Assembly: GCA_029260515.1 (NCBI GenBank) | Contig: JAJDDC010000019.1 | Coordinates: 62,001 to 126,000, forward strand | Length of the DNA: 64,000 nucleotides | Direction of reading: 5' to 3' | Source of the DNA: Phycisphaerales bacterium | GTDB taxonomy: Bacteria > Planctomycetota > Phycisphaerae > Phycisphaerales > UBA1924 | In this document: one piece after another, positions 9,888 to 18,401 of the stretch | How positions within the stretch are numbered: position 1 is the first letter of the stretch | Layout: each line of letters opens with the position of its first letter | Program-made: the position numbers and the translations under genes | The notes under the pieces: generated by a model | Told to the model about the DNA's origin: nothing | Databases searched by the model: none | What the model saw: only the letters and a program-made list of their open reading frames with translations

Positions 9888-9917
9888 AAAAAAGGCGGCG
9901 CCCCGTGGACGCCGCCT
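9888..9917 (-). terminator. rho-independent terminator after the CpcT-FKBP gene
   Basis: An 8-bp perfect stem (9893-9900 with 9910-9917, AGGCGGCG/CGCCGCCT) with a 9-nt loop is followed on the minus strand by TTTTTT (9893-9888). It lies about 24 bp after the stop at 9941 and just before the start region of the dnaJ-like gene, separating the two units. Confidence 0.88.
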
Positions 9918-9940
9918 CTTGTGGGTTCAGGCGCGCCAGG

Positions 9941-11083
9941 TCAGTCGTGGTCGTGGTCCGAGTGGTCTTCCTCGTCGCCGGCGTCCCCGCCCGCGTCGGC
10001 GCCCTCCTCGCCGCCGCCGGCCTCGGACTCGGGGTGCTCGAGCAGGAGGCACTCGAGGTGGAAGATGAGGTCGGTGTTGGGCGGGATGTTGGCGTTGGGG
10101 TTGCCCCGCTCGCCGTAGGCGACCTCCCAGGGGAGGTAGACCTTGCGGTGGGCCCCGACGGAGATGCCGTCGAGGCCGATGTCCCAGCCCTCGATCATGC
10201 GCCCGGGGGGTGAGGGGTACGGGAAGACAAAGGCGCGGTCACGGTCACGCGAGGCGTCGAACTTCATCCCGCCGGCGGTCCAGCCGGTGTAGTGGGCGTG
10301 GACGCGGTCGCCCGCGATCAGGGTGTCGTCGCCCGGGTTCAGGAAGTCGATCACGACGACGCCGCGGGCACGGCGCTCGGCCTTGAGCAGGCCATCGACG
10401 CGTTCGAAGGTGTACGCCGCCCCGGCGCCAGCGCCCCAGACGATGGCGCCGTCGGCGTCGTAGCCGCGGTCTGCGGTCGTGAAGGCCGAGTCGGTGAGCG
10501 TGATCTCGCTGGTCATCTCGACCGCGCCCCCCACGCCGGTGGGGTAGGGGTAGGGCGTCTTGCCCGCGAACCCGTCGCCCTTGGGCTCGAGCTCGACGTC
10601 GAGCGTCGCGATCAGCTCGTCGCGCGAGATCTCGGGGAACAGATCCGGCGCGACGCCCAGGCCCGCGAAGACCTTGCGCGACTCGGCGTCGTTCATCATC
10701 TCGTACGTCCGCAGGCGGACCTTGCCCTTGTAGCGGTAGAGCTGGAAGATCGCCTGGCGGTACGGCTCCCACAGGCGGTCGGCCCGTGCGGTCTCGACGT
10801 ACAGCGCGTTGTCCACGCCCTCGACGGGTACGGGCGAGACCGTCATCACGATGTCGCTCTGGCCTCCGGCGTCCATCTCGCCGACGGGCACGCTCGTCTT
10901 CCACGAGCCCTCGAGCGTCTTGGCGACCTTCGCGATGCCCTCGTCGGTCCAGGCCGCGGCCCAGGGCGCCGGGGCGGCGTCCGCCTGTGCAACCTCGGCG
11001 GCGCCGATCTCGTTCTGGGCGATGGCCGGCGTCATCACGCCGGCGAGAAATACAAGTGCGGTGATTGTCAGAACTCGTCGCAT
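9941..11083 (-). CDS. secreted CpcT/CpeT-like domain fused to FKBP-type peptidyl-prolyl isomerase
   Basis: The protein has 380 residues from the ATG at 11083 (GGAGG about 10 bp before it); a start 27 bp upstream is less likely because it would put residues before the signal peptide MRRVLTITALVFLAGVMTPAIA. Residues about 46-245 resemble the CpcT/CpeT phycobilin-lyase fold (LWEPYRQAIFQLYRYKGKV, RTYEMMNDAES). Residues about 255-345 are an FKBP domain (DRVHAHYTGWTAGGMKFDAS, MIEGWDIGLDGISVGAHRKV, LPWEVAYGERG, IPPNTDLIFHLECL). The tail is Gly/Glu/Asp-rich and ends HSDHDHD, a possible metal-binding tail. Predicted: periplasmic folding factor. The first-domain assignment is by resemblance and is less certain than the FKBP call. 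Confidence 0.82.
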   Translation of the reverse strand: MRRVLTITALVFLAGVMTPAIAQNEIGAAEVAQADAAPAPWAAAWTDEGIAKVAKTLEGSWKTSVPVGEMDAGGQSDIVMTVSPVPVEGVDNALYVETARADRLWEPYRQAIFQLYRYKGKVRLRTYEMMNDAESRKVFAGLGVAPDLFPEISRDELIATLDVELEPKGDGFAGKTPYPYPTGVGGAVEMTSEITLTDSAFTTADRGYDADGAIVWGAGAGAAYTFERVDGLLKAERRARGVVVIDFLNPGDDTLIAGDRVHAHYTGWTAGGMKFDASRDRDRAFVFPYPSPPGRMIEGWDIGLDGISVGAHRKVYLPWEVAYGERGNPNANIPPNTDLIFHLECLLLEHPESEAGGGEEGADAGGDAGDEEDHSDHDHD

Positions 11084-11332
11084 GAGCGTGTTTCCTCCGT
11101 CGTCTGCCACGAGGACCAGATCCTCTCGGCCCTATTTCGATTGGGCCGAAAGTATAGGCGGAGGGGCGGGCGGATCCGCCCAGGGAGGGGCGCCGCCGGG
11201 GCGCCGCGGGACCGGGACGCCTTGACAAAGCCGTGACACCCGGGCGGGGCCTTCCCCCAATACACTTGCAGCAATGACCCGATCCCGGTGAACTCCCGGG
11301 CGGGCTCGGGCGTTCTCCCAAGGGGGACCCGC

Positions 11333-11863
11333 GTGGGCGCCAGACGCGACAAAGACGACATCGACCTGACGGAGACCGACCCCGCCCTGGAGGACACGGT
11401 CGCCGACGTTGAGTTGGACGATTCGCTCGACACGATCGACGAGGGGCGTGCCCGCGCCGGCGACCACGACTCGGAGCTCGAGGGCGGGGCGATGCTGCTC
11501 GAGGGGTTCGACCCCGAGGCCCACCACGTCAACGTCTCGCAGCGCAAGACGATCCGCCGGCGGGTCTCGAGCGAGGGCGGGCAGTTCGTCATCGGGTTGC
11601 TGGTGATGGCCGGGGCGCTGGGGGTCGTGGCGTGGGCGGTCGCGTACCAGTCCACGGAGTCGTTGATCGTGGCGGGGGTTGTCGGGCCGCCGGCGCTGCT
11701 GTGGTTCTTCCTGCGATGGAGGAAGTGGCTGGCCGGGGCGCCGTACGCCTACCGCCTGCTGACGTCGCTGGGCGAGGACGCGGACAACATCCTCGACGAG
11801 CGCCGTCAGAGGCAGCTGCGCCGCGGCGTGGCGCCGGACGAGAACGATCGCGCCAGGAAGTAG
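11333..11863 (+). CDS. small two-helix membrane protein, unknown function
   Basis: The protein has 176 residues from the GTG at 11333, which has AGGGGG about 6 bp before it; a GTG at 11288 is possible. The first ~80 residues are acidic and hydrophilic (DDIDLTETDPALEDTV). Two adjacent transmembrane helices follow (FVIGLLVMAGALGVVAWAV and LIVAGVVGPPALLWFFL), then a basic cytoplasmic-type tail. No family is recognised. A TTGACA hexamer at 11222-11227 lies upstream, without a good minus-10 partner at 16-18 bp. Divergent from the CpcT-FKBP gene. Confidence 0.65.
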   Translation: MGARRDKDDIDLTETDPALEDTVADVELDDSLDTIDEGRARAGDHDSELEGGAMLLEGFDPEAHHVNVSQRKTIRRRVSSEGGQFVIGLLVMAGALGVVAWAVAYQSTESLIVAGVVGPPALLWFFLRWRKWLAGAPYAYRLLTSLGEDADNILDERRQRQLRRGVAPDENDRARK

Positions 11864-11893
11864 CGCTCGACGCGGGTCGAACGAAAGAAGCGA

Positions 11894-11913
11894 CGGGGCC
11901 CTTTGAGGCCCCG
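11894..11913. terminator. GC-rich hairpin between convergent genes
   Basis: Perfect 7-bp inverted repeat CGGGGCC/GGCCCCG with a 6-nt loop, 30 bp after the stop at 11863. There is no T-run on the plus strand and only a TTCTTT stretch on the minus strand, so it may work weakly or in both directions. Confidence 0.4.
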
Positions 11914-12002
11914 CCGCTGAGCGTTCGTGCGCGGACGCGGGAACGCGTTGAGGAGGGAGAGAGGAGAAGAGACACTTCGAGGCGGGAGACACTGCGGAGA
12001 GG

Positions 12003-12026
12003 GAGAGAGAGAGAGAGAGAGAGAGA
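12003..12026. repeat. (GA)12 microsatellite in a purine-rich stretch
   Basis: Twelve perfect GA units stand at the right end of a longer GA/GGA-rich tract (about 11950-12026), between the stops of two convergent genes. Read on the minus strand it is a CT tract starting about 10 bp after the stop of the PEP-CTERM gene. Long dinucleotide runs are uncommon in high-GC bacterial chromosomes. Confidence 0.95.
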
Positions 12027-12036
12027 CTGGGAACGT

Positions 12037-12699
12037 TCACCGGCGGCGGCGGGTCAGGCAGACGGCGCCGGTGGAGAGGAGCGCGAGCGAGGCGGGGGTC
12101 GGGACCGGACGCATCGCGACGATGCTGCCCGTGGAGAGGAAGTCGGCGGCGGACGCGCCGGCGAAGTCGAGCGAGCCCATCAGGTCGGGCGTGAGCCCGA
12201 TCGCGTTGCCCCAGTCCTGGAGCACGAACGCCCAGGTCTCGCCGATCTCGAAGACGTTGTCGCCGGTCATGGACTCGAAGACGAGCGGGCGGTTGAAACC
12301 GACAGTGTCGAGGCGGACGGTCTCGCCGAGGGCGCCCGGGGCGGCGGCGGAGATAGACAGGCCGTCCACGTTGCTGAAGCTCGTGTCGGGGTCCGCGACG
12401 TAGTAGAGGTCGTGCCAGACGCGCCCGGAGAGGTTGGTGATCTCCACCAGGAAGTTGGTCACGCCGGGGTCGTCGGTGGCCGGGCAGGCGGTGAGGTTGG
12501 TCTGGGTGAAGACGGCGGAGATGAGCTCGTCGGACGGGAAGGCGCCGGTGCCGAGTTCCTCGTAGATGATCTGGTCGCCGTGCGAATCGCAGAGGGGGCC
12601 GTCGAAGTAGATGCCGTCCACGGGGTTGGCCAGGGCGGCGGTCGAGAAGGCGGCGAGGGCGACGAGTCCCAGCGCGGTGGTCGTGGTCTTGCTGGTCAT
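12037..12699 (-). CDS. secreted protein with PEP-CTERM-type sorting tail
   Basis: The protein has 220 residues. It starts with a signal peptide (MTSKTTTTALGLVALAAFSTAALA). The body is beta-rich without a recognised domain, containing two early Cys (CDSHGDQ) and TACPATDDPG. It ends VPTPASLALLSTGAV plus a CLTRRRR tail: a VPTP motif, a short hydrophobic helix and a basic cluster. That is the planctomycete form of the PEP-CTERM signal cleaved by an exosortase. No exosortase is in the window. It would be anchored or released at the cell surface; function unknown. Confidence 0.82.
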   Translation of the reverse strand: MTSKTTTTALGLVALAAFSTAALANPVDGIYFDGPLCDSHGDQIIYEELGTGAFPSDELISAVFTQTNLTACPATDDPGVTNFLVEITNLSGRVWHDLYYVADPDTSFSNVDGLSISAAAPGALGETVRLDTVGFNRPLVFESMTGDNVFEIGETWAFVLQDWGNAIGLTPDLMGSLDFAGASAADFLSTGSIVAMRPVPTPASLALLSTGAVCLTRRRR

Positions 12700-12942
12700 C
12701 TCGAGGCTCCTTTGAAGGTCCGGCGTGGCCGGGGGTTTCGTTGGCGGGCGTCGGACGTGGCTCCCGTCACGGAGGTTCTGTCGCCGGGGCGCCGTTCTCT
12801 CACATCTTGCCCGAAAGATTCCAGAAATCTGAGTTCAGAAGCAACAATCGTCGTTCTGTCAGGGAAAATGGGGCATCGGCCCGCGGACGGGTTCGGGCAT
12901 GCCGGGAGTTGCGTCGGGACATCGGCGGGACAGGGCGGACAC
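12700..12942. other. intergenic upstream region of the PEP-CTERM gene
   Basis: Together with the following terminator this makes a gap of about 300 bp before mdh. It is locally less GC-rich around 12800-12850 and must hold the minus-strand promoter of the PEP-CTERM gene. No hexamer pair was convincing, and no ORF with a ribosome site was seen. Confidence 0.5.
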
Positions 12943-12968
12943 AAAAACCGCCCCCGGGTCGGGGGCGG
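12943..12968 (-). terminator. rho-independent terminator after mdh
   Basis: An 8-bp stem CCGCCCCC/GGGGGCGG (12948-12955 with 12961-12968), 5-nt loop, followed on the minus strand by TTTTT. It lies 34 bp past the mdh stop. Confidence 0.85.
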
Positions 12969-13001
12969 CTGGGTGTGCTGCGCTGGGTTGTCGGGGCAGG
13001 C

Positions 13002-13955
13002 TCAGGCCAGGTCGGGGAACATCTTGACGACTGTGCCGACCAGGTCCTGGACGTGGCTGGCGGACTCGTCGAAGAGTTTCTGCTCCTCGGCGTCGAGCTT
13101 GAACTCGACGACTTTCTCGACGCCGTCGGCGCCGAGGAGGGCGGGCACGCCCACGAACAGGCCCTTGGCCCCGAACTGCCCGTCGCAATACGCGGCCGAC
13201 GGGATGATCCGCTTCTTGTCCTTGATGATCGCCTCGGCCATCTGGATCGTGCCCGAGGCCGGCGCGTACCACGCGCTGGTGCCCATCAGCTGGACAACCT
13301 CGCCGCCGCCCTTCTTGGCCCGCTCGACGCACGCGTCGATGGTGGCCTGGGGCAAGAGATCAGTCACGGGGATGCCGTGGACGCTGGTGCAACGTGGCAG
13401 GGGGACCATGTCGTCGCCGTGCCCGCCCAGGAGCAGCGCCGAGACGTCCTCGACCGAGCAGCCGATCTCCCACGCGATAAAGGTGCGGAAGCGTGCGACG
13501 TCGAGCGCGCCCGCCTGGCCCATGATGCGGTTGGTCGGGAACCCGGTCGCCTTCCACGCGGTGTAGACCATCGCGTCGAGCGGGTTTGAGACGACGATGA
13601 CCTTGGAGTCGGGCGCGAACTCGGCGACCTTCTGCGACACCGACCGCACGATCTTGACGTTGGTCTCGATGAGGTCGTCGCGGCTCATGCCCGGCTTGCG
13701 GGGGATGCCCGCGGTGATGATCACGACGTCGGAGCCGGCGATGTCCTTGTAGTCGCTGGTGCCGACGATGGCCGAGTCGAAGCGCTCGATCGGCCCGCAG
13801 CAGGCAAGGTCGAGCATCTTGCCCTTGGCGACGCCCTCCTTGTCGGGGATGTCGAGGACGACGATGTCGCCCAGCTCCTTGGCGGCGGCCCAGTGGGCAC
13901 AGGTGGCGCCGACGTTGCCGGCCCCGATGACGCTGATCTTCGCACGCTGCGGCAT
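13002..13955 (-). CDS. mdh: malate dehydrogenase (LDH-like type, NAD-dependent)
   Basis: The protein has 317 residues from the ATG at 13955 (GGAGG 9 bp before it). It interconverts malate and oxaloacetate in the TCA cycle. Visible motifs: nucleotide-binding GAGNVGA at residues 11-17, D35 after the second strand (VLDIPD), substrate arginines R86 and R92 in AGIPRKPGMSRDDL, NPLDAM at 124-129, R155, and the catalytic His H179 in LLGGHGDDM. The R86/R92 pair fits malate rather than lactate specificity. It is 50 bp downstream of an unknown gene on the same strand, so the two are probably cotranscribed, and it is followed by a strong terminator. Confidence 0.95.
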   Translation of the reverse strand: MPQRAKISVIGAGNVGATCAHWAAAKELGDIVVLDIPDKEGVAKGKMLDLACCGPIERFDSAIVGTSDYKDIAGSDVVIITAGIPRKPGMSRDDLIETNVKIVRSVSQKVAEFAPDSKVIVVSNPLDAMVYTAWKATGFPTNRIMGQAGALDVARFRTFIAWEIGCSVEDVSALLLGGHGDDMVPLPRCTSVHGIPVTDLLPQATIDACVERAKKGGGEVVQLMGTSAWYAPASGTIQMAEAIIKDKKRIIPSAAYCDGQFGAKGLFVGVPALLGADGVEKVVEFKLDAEEQKLFDESASHVQDLVGTVVKMFPDLA

Positions 13956-14005
13956 GTTCTTCGTCCTCCGGAATCTGATGCGGTGGGTTGGCCTGGGCCT
14001 CGATG

Positions 14006-14821
14006 CTAGGCGGAGTCGCCCGCGCCCCCGCCGGGCTCGAAGACCTCGACGCGGACAGGGTCCATCCGCTCGCCCCCACGCGCCTCGGGCGGGACCTGGC
14101 AGGGGCGGCCGGTGTCCATCGCAAGAGCCAGCAGCGGCTGGCCCGGCGGCAGGTCCTCGTTCATCGGGACCACCAGGTCGCGTGTGACCGCCCCTGTCGC
14201 GAAGTCGAGCTGGCGGTAGACCTGGCGGGGCACGCTGATCCGCTCGGGGGGCGAGAGCTTGGCGCCGCGGCGGGTCAGGAACGACTCGATCGCTTTGATC
14301 GCCCGCGCGTCGGGCGGGGCGCCGCCGGGGCCGCGTGCGAAGGCGGCGACTGAGCCCTTGAACACGGGCACGCCGGGCGAGGGCGTGAACAAGTCGCCCG
14401 CGAAGCCCTGGTTGCCGAGCGTCTCGAGCAGGTCCGCCGGGTGCGGCGCCATGAGCTTGTCCGAGGCGACGAACCATTCGATGCCGGCGTTGGCGGCCAT
14501 CTCAAATGCGATGCGCGAATCGTCGATCAGCCCCCCCACTTGCTCGGGCAGCGGCTCGCCCCGCCACAGCTCGTGCAGTCGTCCCGCGGCGTCCTTGCAC
14601 AGCAGCTCGGCCCGGTCGAGGGCCGGGGCACGGTCCGCGTCGTCGATCTCGTCAAGCTCGCCCAGCGCGTGCGTGACGGCCTGGAGGGTGATGATCGGGG
14701 CGACCGCGTCGCGCCAGCGCCCGCCGTCGCCCTCCTCGGGCAGGGCGACCGCGGCTTTGGCGAAGTCCGTCCACTTGCCCAGGAGGGCCGCCCAGGTCAG
14801 CGCTCGCGCGTCGTCGCTCAT
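14006..14821 (-). CDS. hypothetical cytoplasmic protein upstream of mdh
   Basis: The protein has 271 residues, begins MSDDARALTWAALLGKWTDF and has no signal peptide or membrane segment. The N-terminal half is helical and acidic (VTHALGELDEIDDADRAP, LCKDAAGRLHELWRGEPLP). The middle contains WFVASDKLMAPHPADLLETL and the C-terminal part is Pro-rich (MDTGRPCQVPPEARGG). I do not recognise the family. The codon pattern matches the surrounding genes and the reading frame is long and intact, so it is a real gene. It is divergent from the flavin-reductase gene and 50 bp before mdh. Confidence 0.7.
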   Translation of the reverse strand: MSDDARALTWAALLGKWTDFAKAAVALPEEGDGGRWRDAVAPIITLQAVTHALGELDEIDDADRAPALDRAELLCKDAAGRLHELWRGEPLPEQVGGLIDDSRIAFEMAANAGIEWFVASDKLMAPHPADLLETLGNQGFAGDLFTPSPGVPVFKGSVAAFARGPGGAPPDARAIKAIESFLTRRGAKLSPPERISVPRQVYRQLDFATGAVTRDLVVPMNEDLPPGQPLLALAMDTGRPCQVPPEARGGERMDPVRVEVFEPGGGAGDSA

Positions 14822-14862
14822 CGGGCGAGGGTAGGAGTCGGGCTGGCACCTAACCTCACGCC

Positions 14863-15510
14863 ATGGAACTCAACCCGTCGGAGCTGACGGTCACGGAGCG
14901 GTACAAGCTGCTGATCGGGGCTGTCGTGCCCAGGCCCATCGCGTTCGTCTCGACGACCTCGCCCGACGGACGCCCGAACCTTGCGCCCTTCTCGTTCTTC
15001 AACGCGGTCGGGTCGGACCCGATGACGCTTCTGTTCTGCCCGGCCAACAACGCGGACGGCTCTGAGAAGGACAGCCTGGCAAACGCCAAGCCCGAGTCCG
15101 AGGGCGGGACAGGGCAGTTCGTGGTCAACGTCGCGGTCGAGGCGTACAAACGCCAGGTCGCGGGGGCGGGCGAGCCCCTGGCCAGGGGCGAGAGCGAGTT
15201 CGGGCTCGTCGGGCTGACCGAGGCGCCCAGCGCCGTGGTCCGCCCGCCGCGGGTGGGCGAGTCGCCCGTGTGCTTCGAGTGCGAGACGGTGCAGGTCATC
15301 CGGACCAACCCCGGGGCGCCCGCGGGCGGGAACATCGTGATCGGTCGCGTGGTGCATGTGTTCGTGCGCGACGGCCTGGTCAACGAGCGGATGCACGTGG
15401 ACGCCGACACGCTGGGCGCGATCGGGCGCATGGGCGGCGCGGCCTACTGCACGACGCGCGATCGGTTCAGTCTTCCGCCCGGGCGGGCGGCGCTCGACGC
15501 GGACGCCTGA
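14863..15510 (+). CDS. flavin reductase-like (FMN-binding split-barrel) protein
   Basis: The protein has 215 residues. It opens with LTVTERYKLLIGAVVPRPIAFVSTTSPDG, matching the flavin reductase-like family whose split barrel binds FMN, then NLAPFSFFNAVGSDPMTLLF and FVVNVAVEAYKRQ. The C-terminal part has NIVIGRVVHVFVRDGLV and MGGAAYCTTRDRFSLP, both usual in the subfamily. Such proteins reduce flavins with NAD(P)H or act as FMN oxidoreductases; the substrate is not evident. It ends one base before the convergent DUF1444 gene. Confidence 0.85.
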   Translation: MELNPSELTVTERYKLLIGAVVPRPIAFVSTTSPDGRPNLAPFSFFNAVGSDPMTLLFCPANNADGSEKDSLANAKPESEGGTGQFVVNVAVEAYKRQVAGAGEPLARGESEFGLVGLTEAPSAVVRPPRVGESPVCFECETVQVIRTNPGAPAGGNIVIGRVVHVFVRDGLVNERMHVDADTLGAIGRMGGAAYCTTRDRFSLPPGRAALDADA

Positions 15511-15511
15511 G

Positions 15512-16339
15512 TCAGGCGGCGTCCTCGGCGCCGTTCTGCTCGCCCGCGGGCCAGACACCCGCGCCCGCGACGCCGTCGCGCGTCACGTAGAACAGGTCCT
15601 TGGAGATCGGGTAGGGCATGCGTTTGAAGTCGTCCTCGATGCGCCCGGCCAGGCGGTCGAGGAAGGGCTTGGGGTCGCACGAGAGGGCGATGAACATGTC
15701 GCGGGCCGGGGTCGCGACGTAGAAGTCGCCGCCCAGGCGGGGGGCCAGCTCGCGGAACAGGTTGCTCATCAGGAGGCGGGCCGCGTCGTACCCGTCCTGC
15801 TCGGCGACGATCACCGCCTTGCCACCCTCCTTGGACTCGATGACCTGCATCTCCATTTCCGGGGCGTACTCGTCCAGGTTCGCCCGGGCGATCCGCTCGA
15901 GCTCGTCCAGGTCGATCCCCCAGCGCATGACCTGCTCGGTGGTGATCGAGACGGTCATGTGGGGCAGGTCGGTGACGAAGACGACGACCGTGTCGTTGAC
16001 GAAGGGGATGTGGGCGACGAGTTCGCGGGACAGATGCTCGAAGATCGACTCCGGCTGGATCCGGGGCATGATCCGGGGCTTGGCGAACTCGAACGGGACG
16101 TCGGTCATGTCAAGGGCATCGCCGGTGAAGAGCTGGTCGAGGAAGTGCTCGACGATCTCGGTTCCACGGTCCGGCTCGTGCAGGACCATGCGGTACAGGT
16201 TCTCCAGGTCCAGGCGTCGCCCGTTGACGAGCATCTCACGCGGACCGGTCAACTCGATGTTGTACCCGGGCTGCAATCGGCGCACCAGGGTGGCGACCTG
16301 CTCGGCGAACGCCTCTGGCTCCATCGGCATATGCGCCAT
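15512..16339 (-). CDS. DUF1444 (YtpQ/UPF0354-like) family protein
   Basis: The protein has 275 residues from the ATG at 16339 (GGAGG 5 bp before it). The body matches the DUF1444 pattern: an N-terminal helical part, then RGTEIVEHFLDQLF, RIMPRIQPESIFE, VVFVTDLPHMTVSITTEQV, WGIDLDELERIARANL and the C-terminal FYVATPARDMFIALSCD. No catalytic residues are known for this family and function is unassigned. It has no signal peptide or membrane helix. The family call is by motif resemblance. Confidence 0.72.
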   Translation of the reverse strand: MAHMPMEPEAFAEQVATLVRRLQPGYNIELTGPREMLVNGRRLDLENLYRMVLHEPDRGTEIVEHFLDQLFTGDALDMTDVPFEFAKPRIMPRIQPESIFEHLSRELVAHIPFVNDTVVVFVTDLPHMTVSITTEQVMRWGIDLDELERIARANLDEYAPEMEMQVIESKEGGKAVIVAEQDGYDAARLLMSNLFRELAPRLGGDFYVATPARDMFIALSCDPKPFLDRLAGRIEDDFKRMPYPISKDLFYVTRDGVAGAGVWPAGEQNGAEDAA

Positions 16340-16594
16340 GCCCACCTCCGTAGTTGCAGGCCCGATCGGGGCCGGTCTCTCAGGGGGCCGCGCCGGCGGT
16401 GGCGTGGCCCGAGCAGGCCAATCGACGCCGGGGGGAGGCGGGTCAAGCGATGGGGCCGGGTCGGGCGACCGAGAGGCGTCGGACGCGGCGCATCCGTCCC
16501 GACCCCGACCCCCGCACGTCCGATCTGGGTTCTGGGGGTCCGGGGGGGTGGTTTTGGGTTGGGCGGCGGGCTTGTCCAGAGCGGTCGCGCCCGC
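16340..16594. other. divergent intergenic region between the DUF1444 gene and acpP
   Basis: This is the gene-free part of a 364-bp divergent gap. It is extremely GC-rich with short C and G runs. It must contain the minus-strand promoter of the DUF1444 gene, but no convincing hexamers were seen. No ORF with a ribosome site was found. Confidence 0.5.
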
Positions 16595-16624
16595 TTGGCG
16601 GCACGCCCCGCCCCCGGCTAGAAT
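16595..16624 (+). promoter_or_regulatory. candidate sigma70 promoter for acpP-fabF
   Basis: TTGGCG (16595-16600), 18-bp spacer and TAGAAT (16619-16624) lie about 80 bp before the acpP start. The minus-10 box matches consensus in five of six positions. Confidence 0.6.
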
Positions 16625-16703
16625 CGCCGCCGTCGTCAGAAGAGCGGTCCCGCGGGCGTCTCCCGGGACAGACGACGGCGAGTGACCCCGCGGAGACACC
16701 AGC

Positions 16704-16952
16704 GTGACCGAGCAAGAGATCGAAGCCAAGGTGATCGAGATCGTGGCCGAGCAGATGGGCGCGGAGAAGGACAAGATCAACCGCGACACGAGCTTTGTCG
16801 AGGACCTCAACGCCGACAGCCTCGACACGGTCGAGTTGGTGATGGAGTTCGAGGACGAGTTCGAGACGTCGATCCCGGACGACCAGGCCGAGAAGATCCG
16901 GACGGTCGGCCAGGCGATCGAGTTCATCAAGCAGGCCCAGGGCGTCGACTGA
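16704..16952 (+). CDS. acpP: acyl carrier protein
   Basis: The protein has 82 residues and is acidic and helical. The phosphopantetheine attachment site is Ser39 in [17 protein letters not shown], a near-perfect ACP signature. It carries growing acyl chains for fatty-acid synthase. The GTG at 16704 has GGAG about 8 bp upstream and gives the standard start [10 protein letters not shown]. It is followed 44 bp later by fabF, the usual pairing. Confidence 0.97.
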   Translation: MTEQEIEAKVIEIVAEQMGAEKDKINRDTSFVEDLNADSLDTVELVMEFEDEFETSIPDDQAEKIRTVGQAIEFIKQAQGVD

Positions 16953-16996
16953 CACCCGCGGGCGCCCGCCGCGCCGGGCCCGTCTCCTCACGGACC

Positions 16997-18292
16997 ATGA
17001 GCACCAGCAACGAATCCCGCAGCACCCCACGCCGGGTGGTCATCACAGGCATGGGGGCGGTGACCAATCTTGCGCACAACGCCCGCGACACGTGGGCCGC
17101 GATGCGCGAGGGGCGGTCGGGCATCTCCCCGATCGAGGAGCCGCTGTTCGACCGCCACCCCGAGGAGTGGGCGGTGCGTATCGGCGGGCAGGTCAAGGGC
17201 CTGGACCCGTCGGGCGTGCTCGACACGCGCGAGGCCCGGCGCCTGGACCGGACATCCATCTTCGGGCTCGTTGCCGCCGACGAGGCGGTCAAAATGTCCG
17301 GGCTCGACTTCGAGAAGGGCGACCACACCCGCCGCGGATCGGTCATCGGCTCGGGCATCGGCGGCATCCGCACCATCGAGGAGGGCATGCGGACGCTCAT
17401 GGACCGCGACTGGACGCGGATGAGCCCGTTCACCGTCCCCCGCCTCATGGTCAACGCGGTCGCAGGCAACGTCTCGATCCGCTACCACCTGCAGGGCCCG
17501 GTTGATGCGCACGCGACGGCGTGCGCGAGCGCCGGGCACGCGATGGGCGACGCCGCCAACTACATCCGCTCGGGCCTTGCCGACGTGATCCTCACGGGCG
17601 GGTCCGAGGCCGCGATCACGCCCCTGTGCGTGGGCGCGTTCTCGACCATGCGGGCGCTCTCGACGCGCAACGACGAGCCTGAGAAGGCGTCCCGCCCGTT
17701 CGACAAGGACCGCGACGGGTTCGTGCTGGCCGAGGGCGGGGCGATCTTCGTCCTCGAGAGCGAGGAGCACGCCAGGGCGCGGGGCGCGCAGATCCTGGCC
17801 GAGCTGGTCGGGTTCGGCAACTCGGGCGACGCGGGGCACATCACCGCGCCCGACGAGCAGGGCAAGGGGGCGGCCAGGTCGATGCGGTTGGCGCTCGAGG
17901 ACGCCGGGCTCAACCCCGAGGACATCGACTACGTCAACGCGCACGGCACATCCACACCCCTGGGCGACAAGGCCGAGGTTGCTGCGGTGCTCGACGTCTT
18001 CGGCGACCGGGCCCGCAGGTCCGCGGGCGGCAAGCTGCTTATGAGCTCGACCAAGTCGATGATCGGGCACTGCCTGGGCGCCTCAGGCGCGGTCGAGTCG
18101 ATCGCCTGCATCCACGCGGTCCGCGACGGGGTCATCGCACCGACGATCAACCTCGAGAACCCGGACGATGGCTTCGACATCGACCTAGTGGCCAACGACG
18201 CCCGCGAACGCCCGATCAAGCACGTGATGAACAACACGTTCGGCTTCGGCGGGCACAACGTCACGCTCATCATCGGGCGCTACGCGGGCTGA
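16997..18292 (+). CDS. fabF: 3-oxoacyl-ACP synthase II (KAS II)
   Basis: The protein has 431 residues from the ATG at 16997. It condenses malonyl-ACP with acyl-ACP in chain elongation. The Cys-His-His triad is complete: C176 in ATACASAG, H316 in NAHGTSTPLGD and H358 in SMIGHCLGASG. The family marks GSGIGGIRTIEEG and NNTFGFGGHN are present. It forms an operon with acpP. An in-frame ATG in the acpP region is ignored because it would overlap acpP extensively. Confidence 0.97.
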   Translation: MSTSNESRSTPRRVVITGMGAVTNLAHNARDTWAAMREGRSGISPIEEPLFDRHPEEWAVRIGGQVKGLDPSGVLDTREARRLDRTSIFGLVAADEAVKMSGLDFEKGDHTRRGSVIGSGIGGIRTIEEGMRTLMDRDWTRMSPFTVPRLMVNAVAGNVSIRYHLQGPVDAHATACASAGHAMGDAANYIRSGLADVILTGGSEAAITPLCVGAFSTMRALSTRNDEPEKASRPFDKDRDGFVLAEGGAIFVLESEEHARARGAQILAELVGFGNSGDAGHITAPDEQGKGAARSMRLALEDAGLNPEDIDYVNAHGTSTPLGDKAEVAAVLDVFGDRARRSAGGKLLMSSTKSMIGHCLGASGAVESIACIHAVRDGVIAPTINLENPDDGFDIDLVANDARERPIKHVMNNTFGFGGHNVTLIIGRYAG

Positions 18293-18401
18293 GCGTCCGG
18301 GCTGCACCCGTCCGAGAACCACCCCAGGCGACCACCACTCGCGCGCCCGCTCAACCGATCTCCCCGTCCGGCCGATCCATGCGCCGCGAGGAGACCACGC
18401 G

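Noticed and set aside
11222..11227. TTGACA as the minus-35 of the small membrane-protein gene
   Set aside because: No minus-10 at 16-18 bp; the nearest candidate TACACT is about 33 bp away.
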